Of a DNA stretch of 64,000 bases, positions 24,258 to 32,317 are shown piece by piece. Position numbers and translations under genes: made by a program. The stretch covers positions 1 to 64,000 of the forward strand of contig CAMZAM010000011.1 in NCBI GenBank assembly GCA_947304185.1, in the 5' to 3' direction. The first letter of the stretch is position 1. Every line of letters starts with the position of its first letter. Under the pieces are notes generated by a model that worked only from the letters and a program-made list of their open reading frames with translations, did not search any database and was not told the DNA's origin. This DNA is from an uncultured Bacteroidales bacterium. Lineage in GTDB: Bacteria; Bacteroidota; Bacteroidia; Bacteroidales; F082.

Positions 24258-26591
24258 ATGAAAAAAACGTTTCTCATAATGATGCTCGCTGTCACGATGC
24301 TGGCAGCAAATGCTCAGGATACCATAGTGCCGGCAGTTTCCGACACTGTAGTCCAAGACAGCATTGTCACCATTAAGCAACGTCCAAAGGTCGGCGTTGT
24401 GCTGAGCGGCGGTGGCGCTAAGGGTTTTGCTCATATCGGAGCCTTGAGAGTGATAGAAGAAGCTGGCATTCCTATCGACTACGTTGCGGGAACAAGTATG
24501 GGTTCTATCATCGGTGGTCTCTACGCTGTGGGTTACGACCCTGACATGATGCAAAAACTGTGCACCGAGCAGGACTGGAACCTCATCATGAAAGACCAGA
24601 TTCCTCGTAGGTTCATCCCAATCGAGAAACGTATCAACGAGAGACATTATATCGTCACTTTCCCATACAAAAAAGGAAAATTGAAGATCAAAAGGTCACT
24701 GATTGACGGCATGTACGTCAATATGCTGCTCACCCGCCTGACGATGCCAGCATATCGAGAGCGCGACTTCAGCAAGCTCCCGGTGCCTTTCCTTTGCATC
24801 GGAACAGATATGCTCTCCGCCGACCCGATAGAGTTTACACAAGGTTCGCTGGCACAGTCGATACGTTCTTCAATGTCGATACCGTTCCTCTTTGAACCTG
24901 TTGAATATGACGGATATCTGCTGTGCGATGGCGGTCTTACCAATAACTTCCCCGTGAGAAACGTGCGTGAAAAAGGTGCCGACATCATCATCGGCGTCGA
25001 CTTGGAGATTATTAAATCAGATCCGGAGGTGCTTGATAACTCCCTGAAAGTGCTGGAACGATTGATAGCAGTGGTGTCGCAAGAAGAGAGTAACATAGCC
25101 CGTGATGAATGTGACATCCTTATCAGACCAAATCTTGGAAAGGCTAACATAATGTCGTTCAACGACTTCGCACCAATTATCAACTGCGGTGAAGAAGGTG
25201 CTCGCGAGAAATATCCTGAATTGAAACGTTTGGCCGACTCGCTACAGGCTCTTGGCCCATTCGAGGTGGAACGTCATCATACTCAGCCAGTTGACCGTGT
25301 TATGATAGCAGGAGTTGAGGTCGATGGTCTTGACGATTACAACGCCAGGTTGGTGAGCTCTGAATTCGGAGAGACCTTCCCGCAGGAGTTTCTTATCGAA
25401 GAGATCGAGACGATAATCGTGAAGATTTATTCGACAGGCTATTATTCGAATGTATGGTATGAACTTGTGGATACACCAGAAGGAAATATCTTGAAGTTGC
25501 ACTGCAAAAACAGGACCTCGCTCAATTTCTCCATTGCTGGTCATTACGATAATAACTACGGCATCGGTGTACTTCTGAATATGAACGCCCGTACGACGCA
25601 TTTTACTTATAACATCGACCTCAATATTGCCGAAAATCCTTATGTTAAGTTGGGAATAACCCATCGTTACACAAGAATGCTGAGAGGATCCTTTGAACTT
25701 TCGGCTATGAATCTGAAATCTAATATCTACACATATCAAAACACTATCTTCGGTGCGATGCGTGTACAACAGAATTCAGCTGATTTGTATCTGCAGTTTG
25801 TTCCGTCTGTAACACAAGCGTTCAAGTTAGGTTTCAGACTGGACTACACTATGGTGAAAGATAGATCATATAGTGAGTACACTACAAATGCTTATAGTGA
25901 GCATCAGATGTATCCTAGGTTTTATGCGAAATATTTTTTCAATAATGAGGACCAAACCGATTTCCCAAGTAAAGGATGGAATATCAATGCGATAGGAAAA
26001 TGCACAATGTATGACGGGGTGTTCAGTAGTGATAATGAGCAACCAATATTTAGTGTTCAAGCCGACATCAGGAAATCATTCCCGATAGGACAACGTCACG
26101 CTTTTAGACTTGGAGCTGTCGGTGCGGCACGTTTGGGAGATCAGGAACTGACAGATGAAAACATGTTCTTTATCGGTGGACAATCGAGGATGTATTATGT
26201 CGATAATATTCTGTCATTTACAGGATTGCCATTTGTGACGGTATATGCTGAATATGCCGCATACGGAAGAGCAGCGTGGCAGTGGAATTTCTATAAAAAC
26301 TTTTATGCTGTTGCAAGTTGTGATGCCGGTTACTTTAAGAATTATATTGATGTCTTCTGTTATCCGTTGGAAGATATGGAAGATATGGAAGATATTGAAC
26401 ATTTCTTCGATATGCTGGTAGATTTGACGTCCAATAAGCTTGATACTTGGTTCGTACCCGATAATTTCATCATGGGTGCAGGCTTGAGCTTAGGTTATAA
26501 GACGCTATTTGGCCCTATCGAAATACAGGTCTCAAAGGCAAACAAAGTTAAAGATTGGAACTTATTTGTGAATGTTGGATATTGGTTCTAA
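24258..26591 (+). CDS. Patatin-like phospholipase with POTRA and outer-membrane barrel (copy 1)
   Basis: A 777-residue predicted outer-membrane lipase. The signal peptide is 1-19. The patatin domain (about 43-310) has the oxyanion loop GGGAKGF (51-57), the nucleophile S80 in GTSMGS and D224 in DGGLTNN. A POTRA-like domain (about 315-400) follows, then a beta-barrel of surface-antigen type to the end, finishing with aromatic strand VNVGYWF. The layout is like PlpD/FplA-type (type Vd) autotransporters, which carry the lipase on an Omp85-like barrel. A 9-bp tandem repeat encodes EDMEDMEDI near residue 705. It is probably cotranscribed with secA and with its paralog downstream. Confidence 0.88.
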   Translation: MKKTFLIMMLAVTMLAANAQDTIVPAVSDTVVQDSIVTIKQRPKVGVVLSGGGAKGFAHIGALRVIEEAGIPIDYVAGTSMGSIIGGLYAVGYDPDMMQKLCTEQDWNLIMKDQIPRRFIPIEKRINERHYIVTFPYKKGKLKIKRSLIDGMYVNMLLTRLTMPAYRERDFSKLPVPFLCIGTDMLSADPIEFTQGSLAQSIRSSMSIPFLFEPVEYDGYLLCDGGLTNNFPVRNVREKGADIIIGVDLEIIKSDPEVLDNSLKVLERLIAVVSQEESNIARDECDILIRPNLGKANIMSFNDFAPIINCGEEGAREKYPELKRLADSLQALGPFEVERHHTQPVDRVMIAGVEVDGLDDYNARLVSSEFGETFPQEFLIEEIETIIVKIYSTGYYSNVWYELVDTPEGNILKLHCKNRTSLNFSIAGHYDNNYGIGVLLNMNARTTHFTYNIDLNIAENPYVKLGITHRYTRMLRGSFELSAMNLKSNIYTYQNTIFGAMRVQQNSADLYLQFVPSVTQAFKLGFRLDYTMVKDRSYSEYTTNAYSEHQMYPRFYAKYFFNNEDQTDFPSKGWNINAIGKCTMYDGVFSSDNEQPIFSVQADIRKSFPIGQRHAFRLGAVGAARLGDQELTDENMFFIGGQSRMYYVDNILSFTGLPFVTVYAEYAAYGRAAWQWNFYKNFYAVASCDAGYFKNYIDVFCYPLEDMEDMEDIEHFFDMLVDLTSNKLDTWFVPDNFIMGAGLSLGYKTLFGPIEIQVSKANKVKDWNLFVNVGYWF
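26369..26395 (+). repeat. Three tandem 9-bp units inside the first patatin gene
   Basis: GGAAGATAT occurs three times perfectly (26369-26395), encoding repeated Glu-Asp-Met. It is a multiple of three, so gain or loss of a unit by slippage would keep the frame. The encoded acidic stretch lies between barrel strands, probably in a loop, and is absent from the paralog. Confidence 0.8.
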
Positions 26592-26601
26592 CTAACTGAT
26601 A

Positions 26602-28860
26602 ATGAATGAGAAAGGGAAAAATATCAAGATTTTCCTGCTGATGCTGCTCGTCGGCCTATTCTCTTTTTATCATATTGAAGCTCAAGAAGTTAACGATAGC
26701 GTTAAGCCGAAAAACATCCGTCAGCGTCCGAAAGTGGGCGTGGTACTGTGCGGAGGCGGCGCCAAAGGCTTCGCTCAGATAAGAATATTGAAAGCCATCG
26801 ATGAGGCTGGCGTTCCTATCGATTATATCGGCGGAACGAGCATCGGCTCCATCATGGGTGCACTTTATGCTGTGGGTTATGACCCCGACATGATTGAAAA
26901 ACTTGTCCGCGAACAGGACTGGAATCAGGTTATCTACGACCGTGTGCCGAGGATATTGATGCCTGTCGACCAGAAGATGTATGAACGTCAATATCTTGCT
27001 ACATTCCCGATAAAAGATAAGAAACTGAAGGTGAAATCGTCGCTGGTGGAAGGCGTATATGTCAACCTTCTGATGTCTCGACTGATGCTTCCAGCGAGCA
27101 ATATCCATGATTTCAACAAACTGCCGGTGCCGTTTTTCTGTATCGCCACTGACGTGGAACATGCGTGTCAGTACGAGATGACAAAAGGAAACCTCGCACG
27201 CTCGGTGCGGGCCAGCATGTCGATACCGTTCTTCTTCAAGCCTGTGGCGATGGACGACAAACTCCTCATCGATGGAGGCATGGTCAACAACTTCCCAGTG
27301 CGTAACATGAAGGAACACGGGGCTGATATCATCATAGGCGTTGACCTGGAAGATGCTACGATACCTGCGTCGCAGATCGACAATTCACTCGGACTCCTCG
27401 AAAGCATGATGAATCTGTCGTCACTCGAGGAAAGTCTCTATGCACGTGCCAACTGCGATATCTATATCCGTCCTAACCTACATGGACGTAACATGCTGTC
27501 GTTCAACGACTTTGATTCTATTTTGCAGTTCGGCGAAGACGCTGCGCGTGAGTTCTATCCTCAGCTGCAGACGCTATCCACTTTCCTTAATGACTTTGAA
27601 CCGGTAGAGATTGACCGTCCACATGTTCAACCTATTGATACTCTGAATGTTGTGCTCGTCAAAGTGGATGGAATAAGCACCAAGCATAAAGCCAGCGTGG
27701 TGCGCGAATTCGGTAAGACCTTCCCGATGGCAATGACAGTCGATTACATACAGGAAGTGGTGCTAAGACTTTATGCTTCAGGATATTACGAGGATCTATG
27801 GTATGAGATGAGCAATACTCCCGACGGAGTGATTCTGACAGTGCACTGCAAGGAACGTGAAGACCAGTCGCTGTCGTTCAGCATTCATTACGACAACAAC
27901 TACGGCATTGGCGCGCTGGTGAATTACACCATGAAGAACATCTGGAACTCCATGAATCGTACGACATTGAGTCTTGATGTCAACATCGCTGAGAATCCCT
28001 ACCTCAAGGCTAGCCTTAACAAACGTCAAGGTAAGGTTTTCCGGTTTGGTGCCGATCTCAGTGTCGTCTCGCTTAACATGAGTCAGTACGACAACAACCG
28101 AATCACCAACTCATACAGCATCCAAAGTAATAGCCTGAATCTTAACGTGCAGATGGTTCCGTCGCTGACGCAGCAGATCCGTTTGGGTGCGGCAGCCGAC
28201 TACGTCCATATGAAAGACCTTGTAGGAAGCAGCGGCCTGAGTTCCGATTATTCGTTCTATTCATACCTCTATTTCAACTATTTCTTTAGCAATGAGGATG
28301 TGCCTAATTTCGCGCGACGCGGCTGGCGAATCAACCTGAGCGGCAAATGTATGCTATATGAAGGCGCTAACAACGATGGAACGCTGACGTCGGTGAAAAC
28401 AAATCCGTCGTTCCTGGTGCATGGCAGTCTCGTCAAGGCTTTTGCGATGGGGAAGAGGTTCTCGCTGAAGTTCGGTCTCGAAGGTGGAACTAAGATCGGT
28501 GAGACCGAGGTGCCGTTGTTCTACCAGTTCATGGTCGGAGGACAATCGAAGATGAAGTATTACGATAACATCATGACATTCACGGGCTTGAATTTCATCG
28601 AGAAGATGGTCGACCACATAGCTATCGGCAGGATGTCGTGGCAGTGGCGATTCTATAAGATTTTTTATACCACCGTCAACTTCGATTGCGGATATATGAG
28701 CGATGTGTACGATGATTGGTTTGACGAAAACAGCTTCGTGGCTGGCGCAGGCCTGACGTTAGGTGCCGACACAATGATCGGACCTGTCGAGGTGAGCTTG
28801 ATGGGATCAAACATCAACTCGGGACCTGTTGGATTCATCAATGTGGGTTTTTGGTTTTAA
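26602..28860 (+). CDS. Patatin-like phospholipase with POTRA and outer-membrane barrel (copy 2)
   Basis: Tandem paralog of the preceding gene (752 residues), collinear with it to at least residue 230. The signal peptide is about 1-28. The catalytic serine is S80 in GTSIGS and the aspartate D224 in DGGMVNN, both at the same positions as in copy 1; the oxyanion loop reads CGGGAKGF. The POTRA-like segment and C-terminal barrel end in INVGFWF. The barrel half is less similar to copy 1 than the patatin half. The gap to copy 1 is 10 nt. It probably acts on phospholipids at the cell surface or outer leaflet; no substrate can be assigned. Confidence 0.87.
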   Translation: MNEKGKNIKIFLLMLLVGLFSFYHIEAQEVNDSVKPKNIRQRPKVGVVLCGGGAKGFAQIRILKAIDEAGVPIDYIGGTSIGSIMGALYAVGYDPDMIEKLVREQDWNQVIYDRVPRILMPVDQKMYERQYLATFPIKDKKLKVKSSLVEGVYVNLLMSRLMLPASNIHDFNKLPVPFFCIATDVEHACQYEMTKGNLARSVRASMSIPFFFKPVAMDDKLLIDGGMVNNFPVRNMKEHGADIIIGVDLEDATIPASQIDNSLGLLESMMNLSSLEESLYARANCDIYIRPNLHGRNMLSFNDFDSILQFGEDAAREFYPQLQTLSTFLNDFEPVEIDRPHVQPIDTLNVVLVKVDGISTKHKASVVREFGKTFPMAMTVDYIQEVVLRLYASGYYEDLWYEMSNTPDGVILTVHCKEREDQSLSFSIHYDNNYGIGALVNYTMKNIWNSMNRTTLSLDVNIAENPYLKASLNKRQGKVFRFGADLSVVSLNMSQYDNNRITNSYSIQSNSLNLNVQMVPSLTQQIRLGAAADYVHMKDLVGSSGLSSDYSFYSYLYFNYFFSNEDVPNFARRGWRINLSGKCMLYEGANNDGTLTSVKTNPSFLVHGSLVKAFAMGKRFSLKFGLEGGTKIGETEVPLFYQFMVGGQSKMKYYDNIMTFTGLNFIEKMVDHIAIGRMSWQWRFYKIFYTTVNFDCGYMSDVYDDWFDENSFVAGAGLTLGADTMIGPVEVSLMGSNINSGPVGFINVGFWF

Positions 28861-28895
28861 ATAATTGAATATCAATAAATTAAAACAACAAATAT

Positions 28896-29603
28896 ATGAA
28901 ATACAAAAGAGTTTTACTTAAGCTTAGCGGTGAAGCTTTGATGGGAAATCAACAGTATGGTATTGACCCTCAACGTCTTGACGATTATGCTGAAGAGATT
29001 GCAGCAGCAGTGAAAGCCGGTGCGCAGATTGCCATCGTCATAGGTGGAGGCAACATCTTCCGCGGCCTCCAAGGTGCATCTAAAGGCATGGACCGCATCC
29101 AAGGCGACTACATGGGCATGCTCGCCACTGTCATCAACAGCATGGCAATTCAGTCGACATTACAAGCTAAAGGCGTGAAAGCAGCTTTGTTATCAGGACT
29201 TTACATCGACCGTATCGCCGACTCTATGAGCAGTTCAAAAGCCATCAAACTGCTCGAAGAAGGCTATGTCGTCGTCATCGGTGGCGGCACAGGTAACCCG
29301 TTCTTCACCACCGACACAGGCTCTGCGTTGCGCGCTGCCGAGATCAAGGCCGAAATCATCCTCAAAGGCACCCGCGTCGACGGCATCTACACCGCTGACC
29401 CGGAGAAAGATCCGACCGCAACGAAATATGATTCAATAACTTACGATGAGGCATATGCGAAGAACCTCAAGGTGATGGACCTCACGGCCTTCACCATGTG
29501 CAAGGAAAACAATATCCCGATGCTCGTGTTCGATATGAACACCAAAGGTAACCTCACGAAAGTTCTGAATGGAGAAAAAATCGGCACCATCGTGACGAAA
29601 TAA
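28896..29603 (+). CDS. pyrH: UMP kinase
   Basis: Hexameric amino-acid-kinase-fold enzyme making UDP from UMP. The 235-residue protein shows the N-terminal VLLKLSGEALMG, the UMP-binding IAIVIGGGNIFRG (about residues 45-57), the GGGTGNPFFTTDT loop (about 130-142), and VDGIYTADP. The ATG at 28896 follows a 35-nt AT-rich gap after the second patatin gene. It is paired with frr, the usual bacterial order. Confidence 0.96.
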   Translation: MKYKRVLLKLSGEALMGNQQYGIDPQRLDDYAEEIAAAVKAGAQIAIVIGGGNIFRGLQGASKGMDRIQGDYMGMLATVINSMAIQSTLQAKGVKAALLSGLYIDRIADSMSSSKAIKLLEEGYVVVIGGGTGNPFFTTDTGSALRAAEIKAEIILKGTRVDGIYTADPEKDPTATKYDSITYDEAYAKNLKVMDLTAFTMCKENNIPMLVFDMNTKGNLTKVLNGEKIGTIVTK

Positions 29604-29614
29604 GAAATATTTTG

Positions 29615-29622
29615 TATTTTTG
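29615..29622 (+). promoter_or_regulatory. -7 promoter element for frr
   Basis: TATTTTTG lies 20 nt before the frr ATG, in the 39-nt gap after pyrH. It suggests frr can be transcribed independently of pyrH. Confidence 0.5.
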
Positions 29623-29642
29623 TACCGAAAAATTTAAGGTAT

Positions 29643-30206
29643 ATGACAGAAGAATCTCAATTTATTTTGGATGAAACAACTGAATCGATGGAAGGTGCCG
29701 TCAAGCATCTCGAGTCGGAGTTTCAGAAGATCAGAGCCGGAAAAGCCAGTCCGATGATGTTGCAGGGCGTGAAGGTTGAATATTACGGAACACTTGTCCC
29801 TATCGAGCAAACCGCCAACATTGGCACGCCTGACCCGCGTCAGATTATCGTGATGCCGTTCGACAAGACATCTATCGGCGCCATCGACAAGGCTATCCAG
29901 GCAGCTAACCTCGGCTTCAACCCTAAAAACGAAGGCGATTTCTTGAGAATCTTGGTTCCACCGTTGACAGAGGAACGTCGTAAAGACCTCGCCAAACGCG
30001 CCAAGACAGCCGCGGAAGAAGCAAAGGTCGGTATCCGTAACATCCGCCGTAACTCCAACGACGACGCCAAGAAGCTTGAAAAAGAAGGCGTTTCGGAAGA
30101 CGAAGTGAAGCAGCTCCAGGAAGAAATCCAGAAGCTGACAGATAAATTCGTGAAGAAAATAGACGATCTTTACGATCTCAAGCAGAAGGACATCCTGACA
30201 GTTTAG
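29643..30206 (+). CDS. frr: Ribosome recycling factor
   Basis: With EF-G, splits the post-termination ribosome. The 187-residue protein has the expected two-domain pattern. The first helix carries ESEFQKIRAGKASPMMLQGVKVEYYG, a beta-rich domain contains PFDKTSIGAIDKAIQAANLGFNP, and the C-terminal long helices contain EERRKDLAKRAK and VGIRNIRRNSNDDAKKLEK. Length and motifs match the family. Its stop overlaps the end of ddl on the opposite strand by 4 nt. Confidence 0.97.
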   Translation: MTEESQFILDETTESMEGAVKHLESEFQKIRAGKASPMMLQGVKVEYYGTLVPIEQTANIGTPDPRQIIVMPFDKTSIGAIDKAIQAANLGFNPKNEGDFLRILVPPLTEERRKDLAKRAKTAAEEAKVGIRNIRRNSNDDAKKLEKEGVSEDEVKQLQEEIQKLTDKFVKKIDDLYDLKQKDILTV

Positions 30207-31177
30207 TCAAGAATATTCTCTAATGCCAAACCAAACAGCTTGTCGAGCGTGATGCCCATGCAGGCTGCTTGTTTTGGCATTATTGATGCCTCCGACATGC
30301 CTGGCACGATGTTCACCTCGATGAAAACCAACTGTTTAGGCGTCATGATATAATCGAAACGTGCAAAGCCCTTGCACTCGAATTTGTCATAAAGCATCGC
30401 AGATGTAGCCTTGACCTCAATCTCTGAAACCTCATCCAACGCAGCAGGAGTGATCTCGTCTGATTTTCCCGCAGTATATTTCGCCTCATAGTCGAAGAAG
30501 TCGTTTTTACTGACGATTTCGGTGATCGGGAATACCATCGTCTTGCCTTTGACCTGCATCACGGTGCATGCCAGCTCGCGGCCTTTTACGAATTTCTCGC
30601 ACATCACTTGATCGCCTGCCTTGAAGGCGTCCTCGACAGCCTTAACGAAGTCTTCCTCAGCCTTCACCTTGCTCACTCCGACGGAAGAGCCGTTACGCGT
30701 AGGCTTAACAAACAAAGGTAATCCCAAGGTTTTTATGATTTTCTTGGCATCGTAATCTTCGCCTCTGTTGATGATGATGGAAGGAGAAACGTTAGCGCCT
30801 GCCGATGCCGCTATCTTTTTGCAGAAGTCCTTATGGAATGTCAGCGCTGAAGTGGTGAAATTCGATGAAGTGTAAGGAATCCCAAGCATTTCGAAGTATC
30901 CGAGAAGCTGTCCGTCCTCACCTGGAACACCATGAATTGCGTTGAAAACAGCGTCAAAAACAACCTTTTTACCCTTGACCTTTATCGAGAAATCGTTCTT
31001 GTCGACGTCAGTCTTGGTGCCGTCATCCTCAAGATGATACCACCTATCTTTCTGAACCACAATGACGTATGCATCGTATTTCTTTGGGTCGAGATGTTTC
31101 TTTACAACTTTCGCGCTACTGACCGAAATTTCATACTCTCCGGAGTATCCGCCACAGACTATTGCTATTTTTTTCAT
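30203..31177 (-). CDS. ddl: D-alanine--D-alanine ligase
   Basis: Makes the D-Ala-D-Ala end of peptidoglycan stem peptides. The 324-residue ATP-grasp protein shows the N-terminal VCGGYSGEYEISVSSA, the AIHGVPGEDGQLLGYFEMLGIPYTSS motif, LFVKPTRNGSSVGVSKV in the ATP-binding domain, and the metal-binding end FARFDYI...FIEVNIVPGMSEASIMP. The last motif is EVNIVPGM rather than the EVNTLPGM of proteobacteria, but the acidic and Asn residues are intact. The terminal residue choice of Phe/Tyr versus others cannot settle D-Ala versus D-Lac here. It is convergent with frr and divergent from the PASTA gene. Confidence 0.94.
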   Translation of the reverse strand: MKKIAIVCGGYSGEYEISVSSAKVVKKHLDPKKYDAYVIVVQKDRWYHLEDDGTKTDVDKNDFSIKVKGKKVVFDAVFNAIHGVPGEDGQLLGYFEMLGIPYTSSNFTTSALTFHKDFCKKIAASAGANVSPSIIINRGEDYDAKKIIKTLGLPLFVKPTRNGSSVGVSKVKAEEDFVKAVEDAFKAGDQVMCEKFVKGRELACTVMQVKGKTMVFPITEIVSKNDFFDYEAKYTAGKSDEITPAALDEVSEIEVKATSAMLYDKFECKGFARFDYIMTPKQLVFIEVNIVPGMSEASIMPKQAACMGITLDKLFGLALENILD

Positions 31178-31208
31178 GTTTTATATAATAAAATTCAATA
31201 AAAATCAT

Positions 31209-31216
31209 TATCTTTG
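31209..31216 (+). promoter_or_regulatory. -7 promoter element for the PASTA-rluD operon
   Basis: TATCTTTG matches TAnnTTTG. It lies 51 nt before the ATG at 31268 and excludes the in-frame TTG at 31214 as a start. Confidence 0.5.
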
Positions 31217-31267
31217 CGAGTTCAAAGATACAAAAAACGACATTATCGTCAACAAAAAAATAAAAAA

Positions 31268-32317
31268 ATGAAGGCATTTCGTTTTTTAAAAGATAAATGG
31301 TTCTATATCAGCTTGATAATCATGCTGTTAATAGTCGTTGCGGTATTCGAAATCACCTTCTCCGGACTGGATAGATTCACCCGTCATGGCACCGAGTTCC
31401 CGGTTCCTGACATGGTCGGGCTGAATTATGACGAAGCCACCGAGTTATATAAGGACGAGTTTACCTTCATACTTCTCGACAGCATCTATGTCAAGGATTT
31501 CCCTGAAGGTGCCGTATATCAGCAGAATCCGAAGCCAGGCGCGATGGTCAAGAAAGGTAGGAATATGTATGTCATACGCACATCCATCGCCCCAGAGATT
31601 GTCAATATGCCTAATCTGCGTAATCTCTCGCTGCGTCAGGCGATGGTGAGCCTCAACATAGCCGGTCTTAAGGTCGACAGGCTCGAATTTGTCGAGTATT
31701 TTGCAAGAAATGCAGTCATCGAGCAGAAGATAAATGGCGAAGTAGTCGATCCAAAGAAAGATGTGGTGAAAGGCACAGCGGTGACGCTTGTCGTGGGTCT
31801 CGGAACAGGCTCTAAAACCACGAATATTCCTGATCTGGTGGGCACCAACATCAATGATGTGAAATATGAGATCAACAAGGCCTCACTTAACCTCGGAACC
31901 GAGATTTTTATCGACGATGGCGATCCAGAGCATCTATTTGTAAGTCGTATGGATCCTTACTATTCGCAAGATGCGCAGGTGCCGCTCGGCTCGACTGTCA
32001 ACGTGTGGTATAGATCGGATGAAAACTTCGACTTCAACTGGTATAATCATGAAAAATTGCGTCGTGACTCCATCGCTGAGGCCTGGCGACTGAAGCGTTA
32101 TAGCTCCGACACAATAAAATACCTTCTCGACAGCTTTAACTATATCTTGCGCAACAGGTCGTTCTCTTACGACTCGCTGAAACGCCAGAAAGATAAGAAT
32201 ATTAGATTCAAAGACAGTAAGGGCGAGATAATAGGCCTCGACTACTCCGAAGATAATAATTTTAAGAATGAAGACGTTGATTATAAAGTAGATCCAAGCT
32301 ATTTCTATGATGAATAA
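31268..32317 (+). CDS. Membrane-anchored PASTA domain protein
   Basis: A 349-residue protein with an N-terminal transmembrane helix (about 10-35) and three PASTA repeats (about 38-110, 112-182 and 185-255). Each has the PDxxGxxxxxA pattern, for example VPDMVGLNYDEA, MPNLRNLSLRQA and IPDLVGTNINDV. PASTA domains bind muropeptides or the D-Ala-D-Ala region. There is no kinase or transpeptidase domain. The C-terminal ~95 residues are charged and unassigned. Lying between ddl and rluD is a layout I know from other Bacteroidota and fits a cell-wall role. It overlaps the next gene by 11 nt. Confidence 0.85.
   Translation: MKAFRFLKDKWFYISLIIMLLIVVAVFEITFSGLDRFTRHGTEFPVPDMVGLNYDEATELYKDEFTFILLDSIYVKDFPEGAVYQQNPKPGAMVKKGRNMYVIRTSIAPEIVNMPNLRNLSLRQAMVSLNIAGLKVDRLEFVEYFARNAVIEQKINGEVVDPKKDVVKGTAVTLVVGLGTGSKTTNIPDLVGTNINDVKYEINKASLNLGTEIFIDDGDPEHLFVSRMDPYYSQDAQVPLGSTVNVWYRSDENFDFNWYNHEKLRRDSIAEAWRLKRYSSDTIKYLLDSFNYILRNRSFSYDSLKRQKDKNIRFKDSKGEIIGLDYSEDNNFKNEDVDYKVDPSYFYDE

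Noticed and set aside
24258..28860. Patatin pair as a phage-defence (CBASS-type) effector
   Set aside because: Both carry signal peptides and outer-membrane barrels, and there is no nucleotide cyclase or other defence gene nearby.
30203..31177. Ddl as a vancomycin-resistance type D-Ala-D-Lac ligase
   Set aside because: The gene sits in a housekeeping context without vanH or vanX, and nothing in the visible motifs points to lactate specificity.
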